Shown one piece after another: positions 8,757 to 18,800 of a DNA stretch of 39,541 nucleotides. The translations under genes were made by a program, and so were the position numbers. This stretch comes from an uncultured Clostridia bacterium (GTDB taxonomy: Bacteria; Bacillota; Clostridia; Christensenellales; UBA1242), in the NCBI GenBank assembly GCA_946484195.1, contig CAMLSW010000006.1, positions 1 to 39,541 of the forward strand. Direction: 5' to 3'. The notes beneath the pieces are model-generated. The model had not been told where the DNA came from. It saw only the letters and a list, made by a program, of their open reading frames with translations, and ran no database searches. How positions within the stretch are numbered: the stretch's first letter is position 1; every line of letters starts with the position of its first letter.

Positions 8757-10232
8757 ATGGCACAAATAAATATTCAAAATTTAACATTTTCTTATGATGG
8801 CAACTATGAAAACATCTTTGAAAATGTCAGTTTTTCTTTTGATACCGATTGGAAAATTGGTTTGATTGGGAGAAATGGAAGAGGAAAAACTACCTTTTTA
8901 AACTTGCTCTTAGGCAAATTGAAATATAATGGAAAAATAGTCACATCTACGCATTTTGATTATTTCCCATATGAAGTAAAACATAAAGAGAAGATGGTGA
9001 TTGACTTGCTTGAAGAGGTTAGTCCGGAAATAGAGCTTTGGGAGACAATGAAAAATTTTAAAGATTTGGACTTGGATGAAAACTGCCTTTATCAGCGTTT
9101 TGAAACCCTCTCAAATGGAGAACAAACCAAATTACTTCTTGCTATTTTATTTGCTAAAGAAAACAATTTTTTGCTTATAGATGAACCGACAAATCATCTT
9201 GACTATAAAAGTCAAGAATGCGTTAAAAATTTTTTAAGTAAGCAGAAGGGATTTATAATTGTTTCACATAGTAGAGAATTAATTGATTGCTGTGTTGACC
9301 ACATAATTTCTATTAATAAAAATGATATAGAAATTCAAAAAGGCAATTTTTCAACTTGGTGGAAAAACAGACAAAACCAAGATAACTTTGAACTTATGCA
9401 AAATGAGCGATTGAAAAAAGATATATTAAAATTGCAGGAAAGCGCAAAAGAGAGACTGGAATGGGCGACTCAAGTTGAAAATAGTAAAAACAAGCGTGTT
9501 TCAGGACTGCGACCTGATAAAGGTTATATTGGACACAAAGCTGCAAGAATGGCAAAAAGTGCTAAAGCTATTGAACAAAGAAAAAACAAAGCCATAGAAG
9601 AAAAAGAAAAACTGCTTAAAAACATAGAAAAACAAGACGATTTGTTTTTAAATTCTATAAAAATCAAAAAAGAAACAATGATATTAGTTAAAGACTTATC
9701 TATTTTTTATGATAACAAGGAAGTTGCAAAGAATATTAATTTTGATGTTGAATATGGCGATAAGCTTGCTGTATGTGGAGCCAATGGTAGCGGGAAAACA
9801 AGCCTACTTAAAATTTTGTGTGGCGACGATATTAAACATACTGGGGACATCTATAAAGATAGAGAATTAAAGATTTCTTATGTAAGTCAGCAATATGAAT
9901 GGACAGGAGGAAATTTAATAGAATTTGCGAAAGAGCTTAAGTTAGACCAAACAAGATTTTTTACAATGCTTTTTAAACTAGGCTTTAAGCGTGAACAGTT
10001 CAATTCTGATATAAAAAAATTCAGCGAAGGGGAAAAGAAAAAAATTTTAATAGCTAAAAGTCTATGCGAAGAGGCAAATTTATACATTTGGGATGAACCG
10101 CTAAATTATATTGATGTTATTTCACGCTTGCAAATAGAACAGCTATTAAAAAACACAAGTATAACGCTTATTTTTGTTGAACACGATATGACGTTTGTTA
10201 AAAATATCGCAAATAAAGTAGTAAATATTTAA
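8757..10232 (+). CDS. lsa: Lsa-family ABC-F ribosomal protection protein
   Basis: A soluble tandem ATPase without membrane segments. It binds the ribosomal E site and displaces antibiotics; Lsa relatives protect against lincosamides, pleuromutilins and streptogramin A. The first domain has GRNGRGKTT (about residues 38-46), LSNGEQ and LLIDEPTNHLD. A charged interdomain linker (about 200-290) carries the antibiotic-resistance tip. The second domain has GANGSGKTS, FSEGEKKK and WDEPLNYID. Length (491 aa) and text resemble Lsa(E) rather than Vga or Msr. ATG follows GGGAGGTG. The promoter, leader peptide and attenuator upstream predict drug induction. The spectrum cannot be read from sequence alone. 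Confidence 0.9.
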   Translation: MAQINIQNLTFSYDGNYENIFENVSFSFDTDWKIGLIGRNGRGKTTFLNLLLGKLKYNGKIVTSTHFDYFPYEVKHKEKMVIDLLEEVSPEIELWETMKNFKDLDLDENCLYQRFETLSNGEQTKLLLAILFAKENNFLLIDEPTNHLDYKSQECVKNFLSKQKGFIIVSHSRELIDCCVDHIISINKNDIEIQKGNFSTWWKNRQNQDNFELMQNERLKKDILKLQESAKERLEWATQVENSKNKRVSGLRPDKGYIGHKAARMAKSAKAIEQRKNKAIEEKEKLLKNIEKQDDLFLNSIKIKKETMILVKDLSIFYDNKEVAKNINFDVEYGDKLAVCGANGSGKTSLLKILCGDDIKHTGDIYKDRELKISYVSQQYEWTGGNLIEFAKELKLDQTRFFTMLFKLGFKREQFNSDIKKFSEGEKKKILIAKSLCEEANLYIWDEPLNYIDVISRLQIEQLLKNTSITLIFVEHDMTFVKNIANKVVNI

Positions 10233-10311
10233 ATATTAACAAAAAATATCAAAAGATTTTAATTTGTTTAATAAATATTGTAAAATTAATTAATAAAAAA
10301 TTGGAGGTAAT

Positions 10312-10899
10312 ATGAATTTTTCTAAAGGATATATTGTTCCGCTTAGGGATGAGGTGGAGGAAGGATATGATTATAAGGGCAAAACTGTAACAGCGAATGT
10401 CTCGTATGAAAAGATGAGGGGTATGATTTTAGATTTTATTGCCGGTCTAGTAGAGCCTTGCTTTTTTATTCTTGAACTGCCGGCTACGCGTCAGCAAGAA
10501 GAAACGCTAAGGGCAGATGATTGTGCGCCTTTTCACAGCAATGTTTATTATGCAGATGGACTTAGCAAAAAACAACTTTTAGAAATTATGAATAGTTACG
10601 GCGAAATTTTAATAAATGATGGAGTTTGCGAATTTGGCTTTGCATCACATATAACTCGCGACGAGATTTTTGTATGTAAATATAATATTGTCAAAATCTT
10701 TTCAACAAATGAGGCGATGATAAAAGGTTTGTTTGACAGACACAATATACCTCGAAGAGAAAGTTTAAAGACAGCGTGGGATACTTTTAGTCAAACCTCT
10801 CCCGGAGACAGCAAGGCTATAGAAATAGACGGACTTACTTGTTATGACTTGGTGGATAAATTAGAAAGTTTTGGCTTATATTTTGCAGAAATTAGGTGA
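10312..10899 (+). CDS. Conserved-looking hypothetical protein, 195 aa
   Basis: A well-formed cytoplasmic protein with no signal peptide or membrane helix, behind a good TTGGAGGTAA ribosome binding site 80 bp after lsa. Visible features are YEKMRGMILDF near residue 33, an ELPATRQQEE segment, FHSNVYYADG, and a mixed alpha/beta pattern. I do not recognise the family. It could share the lsa transcript because no terminator is evident between them. Codon use resembles its neighbours. Confidence 0.75.
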   Translation: MNFSKGYIVPLRDEVEEGYDYKGKTVTANVSYEKMRGMILDFIAGLVEPCFFILELPATRQQEETLRADDCAPFHSNVYYADGLSKKQLLEIMNSYGEILINDGVCEFGFASHITRDEIFVCKYNIVKIFSTNEAMIKGLFDRHNIPRRESLKTAWDTFSQTSPGDSKAIEIDGLTCYDLVDKLESFGLYFAEIR

Positions 10900-11370
10900 T
10901 TTTTGGCGTTTTTTATCAATAAATTGCTAGTTTTTGTTTAAATTACTAAGAAAATTGATTCATTTTTCTGTTTTTGTATCGGGGTAAATTAAAAGAGGGA
11001 ATAGCAAAAATTGTGTGTTTTGTGGTGAAAAGTTTGACATAATATTTTGTTATTTTTATAATATTTGTGGGAGAAGTAAAGGCGTTAAAAGTGAAGTTTT
11101 TATAGACGTCAAAAATTTTTAGTATATTCATTTTCTGGCATAATGGCATTATGAGCTATAACTATAAAATTGTGAGAAAGCAATCGGGGTTTGACTAATA
11201 TTTGTGAGTATGCCGAATAAATAGTGTCAAAATGTTTCTGTCATATGAATCTAAGTGAGAAATCTCATAGCTATGTCATCATTGATAGAATTATTTATGA
11301 CAAGTAAATTTTATTTAATAGTAAAACTAAGGTTATAAAAACATAACTAAAAATAAACAAAGGAATTATT
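10900..11370. other. Intergenic region upstream of rsmG
   Basis: No ORF supported. It holds the consensus promoter at 11034-11062 and then about 300 nt of apparently untranslated sequence before rsmG. A minor inverted repeat, TGAGA/TCTCA, occurs near 11254. Confidence 0.5.
11034..11062 (+). promoter_or_regulatory. Perfect-consensus sigma-A promoter
   Basis: TTGACA at 11034-11039 and TATAAT at 11057-11062 with ideal 17-bp spacing, the strongest-looking promoter in the window. The start would be near 11069, about 300 nt before rsmG. It drives either a long rsmG leader or a separate small RNA. Confidence 0.75.
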
Positions 11371-12072
11371 ATGAAAAATTTAGTAAAAGAAATGTTTTTT
11401 AAATATGGATATGATTTGACGGAAAGGCAGGTAGAACAATTTTGCTTGTGCTATGATTTTTTGGTGGAAGAAAATAAAAAGTACAATCTTACCGCAATAA
11501 CCGAGCCAAAAGACGTTGTTTTAAAGCACTTCATTGACAGCGTTATAGGTGAAAAATTTATCAGAAATGGTGCGAGCATAATAGATGTTGGTACGGGCGC
11601 GGGCTTCCCAGGCGTTCCACTAAAGATTGTTAGGCAAGATATAAAACTCACCTTGCTTGACAGCCTGCAAAAAAGAATAAATTTTTTAAATGAATTGCTG
11701 AAGAAACTAGGCATAAATGATGTTATTACCGTGCACGAGAGAAGTGAGGATTATTGCCAAAAGCATAGGGAGATGTTTGATGTGGCATTATCAAGGGCGG
11801 TTGCGCCAATGGTTACCCTTTCTGAGTATTTATTGCCATTTGTTAAGGTGGGTGGCAAGGTTTTGATGTATAAGGGAGCAAAACTTGAAGAGGAACTTTT
11901 AGAGAGTAGAAAAGCCATAGAAATTTTAGGCGGAAAAGTTAAGGCTTGTCATAGCTTCAGCCTCGAAGAAATAGACAGCGAAAGGTTTATACTTGAGATT
12001 GATAAAGTGAAAAGGACAGACAAAAAGTATCCGCGAGGGAAAAATCTTCCACGAGTAAAACCTTTAAAATAG
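11371..12072 (+). CDS. rsmG: 16S rRNA (guanine-527-N7)-methyltransferase
   Basis: RsmG (GidB) uses S-adenosylmethionine to methylate G527 in the 530 loop of 16S rRNA; its loss gives low-level streptomycin resistance in several bacteria. The Rossmann SAM motif is IIDVGTGAGFPGVPLKIV at about residues 69-86, followed by LLDSLQKRINFL and SRAVAPMVTLSEY. The basic C-terminus KKYPRGKNLPRVKPLK is typical. Length is 233 aa, normal for the family. ATG is preceded by AAAGGAAT. In many Firmicutes rsmG lies beside parAB near oriC; here about 9 kb of other DNA separates them. Confidence 0.95.
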   Translation: MKNLVKEMFFKYGYDLTERQVEQFCLCYDFLVEENKKYNLTAITEPKDVVLKHFIDSVIGEKFIRNGASIIDVGTGAGFPGVPLKIVRQDIKLTLLDSLQKRINFLNELLKKLGINDVITVHERSEDYCQKHREMFDVALSRAVAPMVTLSEYLLPFVKVGGKVLMYKGAKLEEELLESRKAIEILGGKVKACHSFSLEEIDSERFILEIDKVKRTDKKYPRGKNLPRVKPLK

Positions 12073-12117
12073 AGAATACTTGTAAAATTAAACTTTTCTT
12101 TTAGTGATAAGTTATGA

Positions 12118-12366
12118 TATCTAAATATTTATGCTGGAGATAAACCTATAAATGATAAATATTGCATTAGTGTAAAAGGTAAAAAAAGATACATAGTTCC
12201 TCTTGTGCAAGTCAATGGGAAAGTTGCAAGAATAGATGATATAGACGATTCTTGCAAAGAAGCGGTAAGACAATATAAAAATTTAACACGTTCAAAATAT
12301 ACAGGGTTTGACTTCGAGTTCAAACCATACTCATTTGAAAATACAATAAAAGATGAATTATCTTAA
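12118..12366 (+). pseudogene. 5'-truncated gene remnant (about 82 codons) with its terminator
   Basis: An open frame runs from just after the stop at 12115 to TAA at 12364-12366 and reads as ordinary protein, with pieces such as YIVPLVQVNGKVARIDDID and KYTGFDFEFKPYSFENT. It lacks an ATG, GTG or TTG near its beginning and has no ribosome binding site, so it is absent from the ORF track. A perfect terminator follows directly. I read it as the C-terminal end of a gene whose front was lost. The family is not recognised. The minus-strand ORF here is a shadow. Confidence 0.5.
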
Positions 12367-12369
12367 ACG

Positions 12370-12399
12370 AAAAACTAAATCAAGTAGATTTAGTTTTTT
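12370..12399 (+). terminator. Terminator after the gene remnant
   Basis: AAAACTAAATC pairs perfectly with GATTTAGTTTT around AAGTA and is followed by Ts. It lies 4 bp after the stop codon of the remnant frame, and may also end rsmG transcripts. Confidence 0.85.
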
Positions 12400-12812
12400 G
12401 TTTCGTAATTTATCAAAATTGATAACTTTTATCGATTTTTTTGTGGTTTTTTGCATATTTTTTCTTAATTTTTGATAAATTATAGATTTTTTGTGGATTT
12501 TTAATCTTAAATTTTAGGTTAAAAGTGATAAGATTTTATTGATAAAAATTTTTATGTATTAGTATGCTTTGTTCGCTTATCGCATAGTATGAAAATCCCT
12601 TTTATCTAGTAAAGTAAAAATTTTTAGTTTTTTTTCTAAACAAAATAAAAGGTGAAAATAAGTTGGTTTTTTGAGAACTTAATATGGAGAAAAAATAAAA
12701 CAAAATCACACAGGCTAATTTTTGTAAAAGGCGCTTAATTTCGTCAAAATATTTGCAACATTTAGTATAAATATATTATAATAAATTAACAATAACTTTA
12801 TAGAGGTGTGTT
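12400..12812. other. AT-rich intergenic region upstream of the giant gene
   Basis: No ORF. Near 12569-12602 is a short piece resembling the dispersed repeat (GCTTATCGCATAGTATGAAAATCCCT), probably a decayed relic. The giant-gene promoter lies at the right-hand end. Confidence 0.5.
12753..12782 (+). promoter_or_regulatory. Candidate promoter of the giant surface gene
   Basis: TTGCAA at 12753-12758 and TATAAT at 12777-12782 are spaced 18 bp. The predicted start near 12789 leaves about 24 nt of leader containing the GAGGTG ribosome binding site. Confidence 0.55.
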
Positions 12813-15800
12813 ATGTTAAGAAAATGTCTAAAAGGTTTTTATTGCGTGGCGCTTTTGCTGTTAGCTATAGGGCTAATTTTATTTGTGCCGGGAGTGAAGA
12901 GGTCACAACTCGCACAGGCAGAGACGATGTCCACAGGTGATGACAGCCTATCACAATTATCTGGCGATGCGTGGATGGATGCGGACGTCATAACTCAGGT
13001 GACGAGTGATGACATTATGTTTATCAATGGGAATATCTCTCCAGAGGGAGATTACTATTATATTAAAACTGCGCTAGGGTTAGCGTCAGTAGCACACCAC
13101 GTCAATAATGGAGATAGAGATTATCTTTCAGGGGTGTTTCTTTTAGGTAACGACATTGATCTTCAAGGCGCCATTTGGACGCCTATTGGTACAGCAGAAC
13201 ACCCATTTAGTGGAGTCTTTGATGGAAACGGTCACAAAATATCAAATGTTGTTGTGCAGTCGGTGGGAGTACCTTCTGGGAGTGGTCAAGGGCTTTTTGG
13301 AAATATAAATAACGCGATCATCTCCGATTTGATTTTGGATGGAACCTATTCTATTTCAGAACCAACAGGTGGTACACTCGTTGGAGTTGCTACAAATAGT
13401 ATGATAGTTTCTGTACACGATAATGCTCTTGATGATGTTGGTGGGAACTCTTCAATGCAACAAATCTATACAATTGGAAGTAATTCTTCTAATGTTCAAG
13501 TGTTTTTGTCAACCGCAACTCTAGTGAGAAATTTATACTCCTACGATCCAGTGACGTCAGATGTTGTGTTTCAATATTATGTCACTGATTTAGGGACGCT
13601 TGGGAAAGTGGATAGCCAGGCAAACATAAATTTTGCTGGTTACGCTGTATATTATTTAGCTGTTAATAATACACCAACGGGAGAACCTACATATAAATAT
13701 GTTAACAATGAATTAACAAATTATTTTATTGTTTTAGTTGACAGTGATTTTGATGATTTTTCTGGTTCTCTTACATTACAAAACTCTGTATATAAAGCTA
13801 ATACCTACCCTAGTGGGTATATGAGTTTAATGATGAGAAAAAATGCTATATATTTTACACATAAACCTAAACTTCGTGAACAACTGTCTCCTACTGATAC
13901 TGAAGTCCCATATGTAATAGCGAGAGGGTACAAGGTGACTATAGAAACACCTTCAGTTGATGATTGTTATTGTGAAATAAATCTCGCGGAAGCGTATGAG
14001 ACGACAATTAACTTTAATTACAATTACGGAAATAGAATTTATCGGGCTGTTGGGTATTATTACGACTATGCCCTAGACGATATTTTTGGAGGGAATGCAT
14101 ACCTAACAGATAGACTTGGGTTTACCCTTAAATCTATTAGCACTCAGTCAAAGGGAGATATATCGCAATCACCAAGTTTTTACTATAACTATCCAAGCTA
14201 TCCAAGTGATACAGTAAATTTTGAGTGGGCTCCACTTAATGATAGGGCCTTTGATTTCTATTTTCTTGTTGATAGCGAAAGTTACGCAAACGGAAGTTTG
14301 ACTTATGCGGATGTAAGTTCAGCTATAGGTGGCGTTAGTGTAAACAAGGGGTCGCTTGACACAAACCTTGTTGCAACAAATGGCAGATATACCGTTAAAG
14401 GGCTTACTTCTGACGACAACAACTTGTCAAATGAGGTCACCTTAACCTTTACCATAGACGCAGGCTATGAAATAGCCGTTGTGGGTGAAAATGGAGTTCA
14501 AGAGAGCCTTGTTATAAATGAAGATGATATAAATAACGGCTTTGATGGAAACAGCAACTATGTTTACAGCAAGACGAGCGGAATTTATCTTAACTTTACA
14601 AATTTTACAGGCGAGGGTTCAAGTTACAACTCTGCTAATGCCAATAATGACAGTTATTGCCAGGTTAGCGCAAGTGGAAGCGTAAGAAATACAAGCGGAA
14701 GCGGGGTTGTAAGCAGTCGCGAAGAGCGAACTTACAGCGTAACGATATCAAATATTGCTGGCACAACAGGCAATGTCTACATTGTTGTCAAGAGAGCGGC
14801 TCAAGAGATAAATGTTGTAACCTCAGTTTACGCATTTGAGGACGCAGACCTTGACAGCTTTGCTTATATCTATGGCGGTGTTGAATATCGAGAAAATTCT
14901 TTCTATATCAAGGGTGGTATAGGTCAGACCGTTGAGATAACCTTGAGAATTGACGATGATGTCAACTACTTTGTGCTTAGCTCCAACACAGGCACAAGTT
15001 CACTTACCGCAACACAGGTGCCAGTTGATGGTGGTAGACAAATGACGGTCAACGGGCGTACCTATTATTCCTATGTGACCTTTAGAATTACCATAAATAA
15101 CCTTGAAGAGGGTATGACCTTTAATGTCGGTATCGGTGGACTTCGCTCATACTTTAAGTTTGAAGTTCAAGACGGGGAAGGCAATATTTTGACTCCTAGT
15201 GATGTTGACAATTCGACAAAGGGAATATCGGCGGTTGTAAACGATATTGACGGCGTCGGTTTGAATGGTACGGGACTTCTTGAAGTGAGAGGCATTGAAG
15301 GGGTGCTAGCTGACTATGTCGGCATTGTTACAAACGGCTATTATACGCCAACTCATATAACGATAAATCATAATGGTCAAGGCAATGTTATAACAAATGC
15401 CGTGCTTGAATTTAACGAGATGACTGGCAGATATGAATGGGGAGCAACTTCGCCGGCGCAAAATGTCTTTAATCAGATTTATCAGGGCGGTCAAGATGTC
15501 GACTTTATCATAACTATTACGGTGGCACAGACCGAGTACAAGCTTGGCTGGGAAAACTTTACCTTCAACATCTCAAACGGGGAGTCGGTGACGAGGTATA
15601 CAGGACGCGACAACTTAGATTTCCTTGACGACCTATTCTCGCTCAGCTTTACCTCAAATGCCTTTGTTCCAGGGCAGAGCGGAAGGGTGACCTTGACGCT
15701 TACCGACCTAGGACTTGCTCTTCTCTATGGTGACACTGACAGCTTTAATGCAAGCAGTATAAACGGCTTTGATGACACGGTCAATGACGGCTATCTTGCA

Positions 15801-18800
15801 ACCACTATTGACAGCGTCGATGTGACAAATGTAAACACTGGCGTTTGGGCATTTGACTTCACAAGCGGAACCTTTGATTTTGACTTTAATTTTGACTTTA
15901 CTTATAAAGAGGTTACAATAAACGCAAACGGGCTTGTCCTTAACGGCTCTTATGCACCAATAGACGTGACAGAGGATTTGTTTATAGGAAATAGCGGAAG
16001 TTTTAGATATAACTATACAATCTCAGACGGGCAAGGGCAGGTTAGCCTTGCAAATGCAGGTTTTGGTGGAATACAAATTCACACTCAGTATTATAACCTT
16101 GGCTGGTACCTCAAAAATGGCGAGGTGGTGACGATTGCAAATGGCAATTATAACGATATCGTCACAAATGCCAACTTGCTTTCGGCATATCAAGACTTTT
16201 CAAGGACTAGCAACGCCTCAAACTTTGCTGTCAACGTTCAAGCAATCGTCTCGCCAAGAACAGTTACCCTTAATTATGATGGTGGCAACGCTCAAAAAGG
16301 TCAGCTTATCGAAGTTGATTTGACAAGCGACACTATCACCTACTCAAACGGGGTGACTTTAAAGCAGGCGTACAGAAACAAGGGTTACACCTTTGCAAAT
16401 TATAGCTATACAATCGGCACAACTAATTTTACGGCAAACGCAGGAGCAAACTTTGTTATCACAGGACTCAACTTTGCAAACCTCTTCGGCAGTGGCAGTT
16501 TGCTTCAAACTTGGACGAGCTTTGTCGATGAGAGCGCGCTTGCAACCTCATCTGCGACAAATTTGACGCTCGTTTCTAATTGGAATGTTATCAAATACAA
16601 CCTCATTATCGATGGAACTACTGTTCAGTCAGCGCTTGAAATTGGCGATGAGATACGCTTTATCGCAAATGACCCAAGCCTTAAAAACGGGCAGGGTGTA
16701 TACCACATATTTAGAGAGGGCATTGAGGTTGCCTCGTACAATGGCGGAGTGCTTGGCGGATACACTGCGGGCGGTTTTGAACTTAGCCTTGAGGGCAGAC
16801 TTTCAGCAAATATTGACGGCGACTACGCCTCAATCTTGTTTGACGGAAATAACTTTGACACCCTCATTGGCACAAATTATGACACCCTTCGCAGTATCAC
16901 TGCATCAACGCTTAGAGCAGCCTCAAGCTATAAGGTTTACATAGAAAGCTCTCAGTATTTTGATGTCACTGTAAGTGGCAGTGGTAGCAATTTCGGTCAA
17001 GATGAGAACGGTGTTTACGTTGTTGTAACCTATAACGCTCTTCCAAGCGTGCTTGACAAGAACAGTGAGGACTTTCTTTTTAACACCTCATCTATAACAG
17101 GCAAGAACATCACGATTACTCGCGTTGGATACAACTTTGAAGGCGACTTTTACAACTTTGACCCTACTGAAATTTTTGATAACCTAACAGATATTACAAT
17201 CAGCCCTATCTTTACAAAATCTAATGTCTCGGCAGGCGAGGCAACTATTGCGTTTAGTGATGACTCGACGGGCGCAAACTTCTTCCTTCTAAATAGCCAC
17301 GATATCACAATCGGTTCGCTTATAGATTTTGCCAACCTTGAAGACGATAGCGATGACATTACAATCTCACTTACCGAAGATGTAATTATGCTTTCAAATG
17401 GCGACCAGGTGAGCGGATATGGCTTTGCGCTTGTAAAAGATGGGCAAACAACATACTATGAAGGCAATACCTTTAATATCAACAATATTTATGAGGATGG
17501 ACTATATTCAATTTACTTCTATATAGACCTCATAGACACCTTGCACAACTCAAGTGAAAATTATAGCTATAGACTTGGCTCATCAAGCCTCACTTTCACA
17601 ATGAACAAAAATGCCTTTGGCTTTGATAGCAATTTTGTATCGGCATACAACGGCACAAGCGAGTTTGTTCCAACCCTTTCAAGCGAAGGTTATAGCAATG
17701 TAAACGACTACGGCAATGTTTACCTTGTGTACGGCTTTGATGGCGAGGCAAGCGAAGAGGAGAGAGTGACCTTTAACACTGACGACTTCTTTAGAAGTTA
17801 TGTGCTGTCAGGTGGCGACTACAATGTTGGCGAAGATAAAGATTTAATTCTCACTATTGACAGCGGTTACTTCACTCAAGTTACAAATATTGGCGGAGTT
17901 GCAGTCAACTCTTCAACCAACTTTGCAAACCTTATCAGCGGAGTTGTGGTAAATGGCAGTGATTACACCTACACTCTTGAGGATGGAGCGACTATTGTTA
18001 GGGCTAGGTTTATAATCAGCTTTGGCAACACCTCAACCTATTACTTTGACGGCGTAACACTGATTGTCTACACTCACGATGGCAACAATAGAACCTTCCA
18101 AATAGGAAGAGAGTATTTTAGCTACAACCTTTCGCGCATTGTCTATACTGGCGATGCGGTTGACAGCGATACCACCTTCACAGGCGCAAATAGAGGGGTG
18201 TTTGCTGTTGAGGGCCTGACAATTGACGGACAGGCGTATGATGGCAATAAAGATAGCAGTTTTGAGTATGTCCTTGATGGTCAATTTAGACTACTTAGCT
18301 CTGCTAGTGCAATTAAAAATTACTACTCAACAAGATATTTGACTGCAACGAACGGAGTGCTTAACGACGCCCTTCTTCAAGACTATAGCGGGCTTGTAGA
18401 TGGACTTTATTTGACAGGTGTCTATGTAGACGGCGGCGAAGTCATAGTTACAGGCAGTCAATTTACCTATGATATTGACGACAACGTCATCTTTAGCGTT
18501 GTAAATAACGACACAGAAAACCTTCAAATCTTTGTGAATAGAGAGATGCTAACCTCTCACACACTTAGCTATAGCGTTGCAGTTTCATTGACAAATGAAA
18601 GGCTCAGCCACTTGACACTTCTCACTTTTGGCACTTCTCCAAATGGCAGAGACTATGACGAGATGTTAAGTTCAGATTTCTCTGACCCAGGCTCAAACGC
18701 CGACCCTTATCAAGTGTTTACAATGGCGACAGATTCTCAAGATAGCAACCTCTATGCAATCTTGACTGATGTACGCAAACTTTCATTTAATTATAACGGC

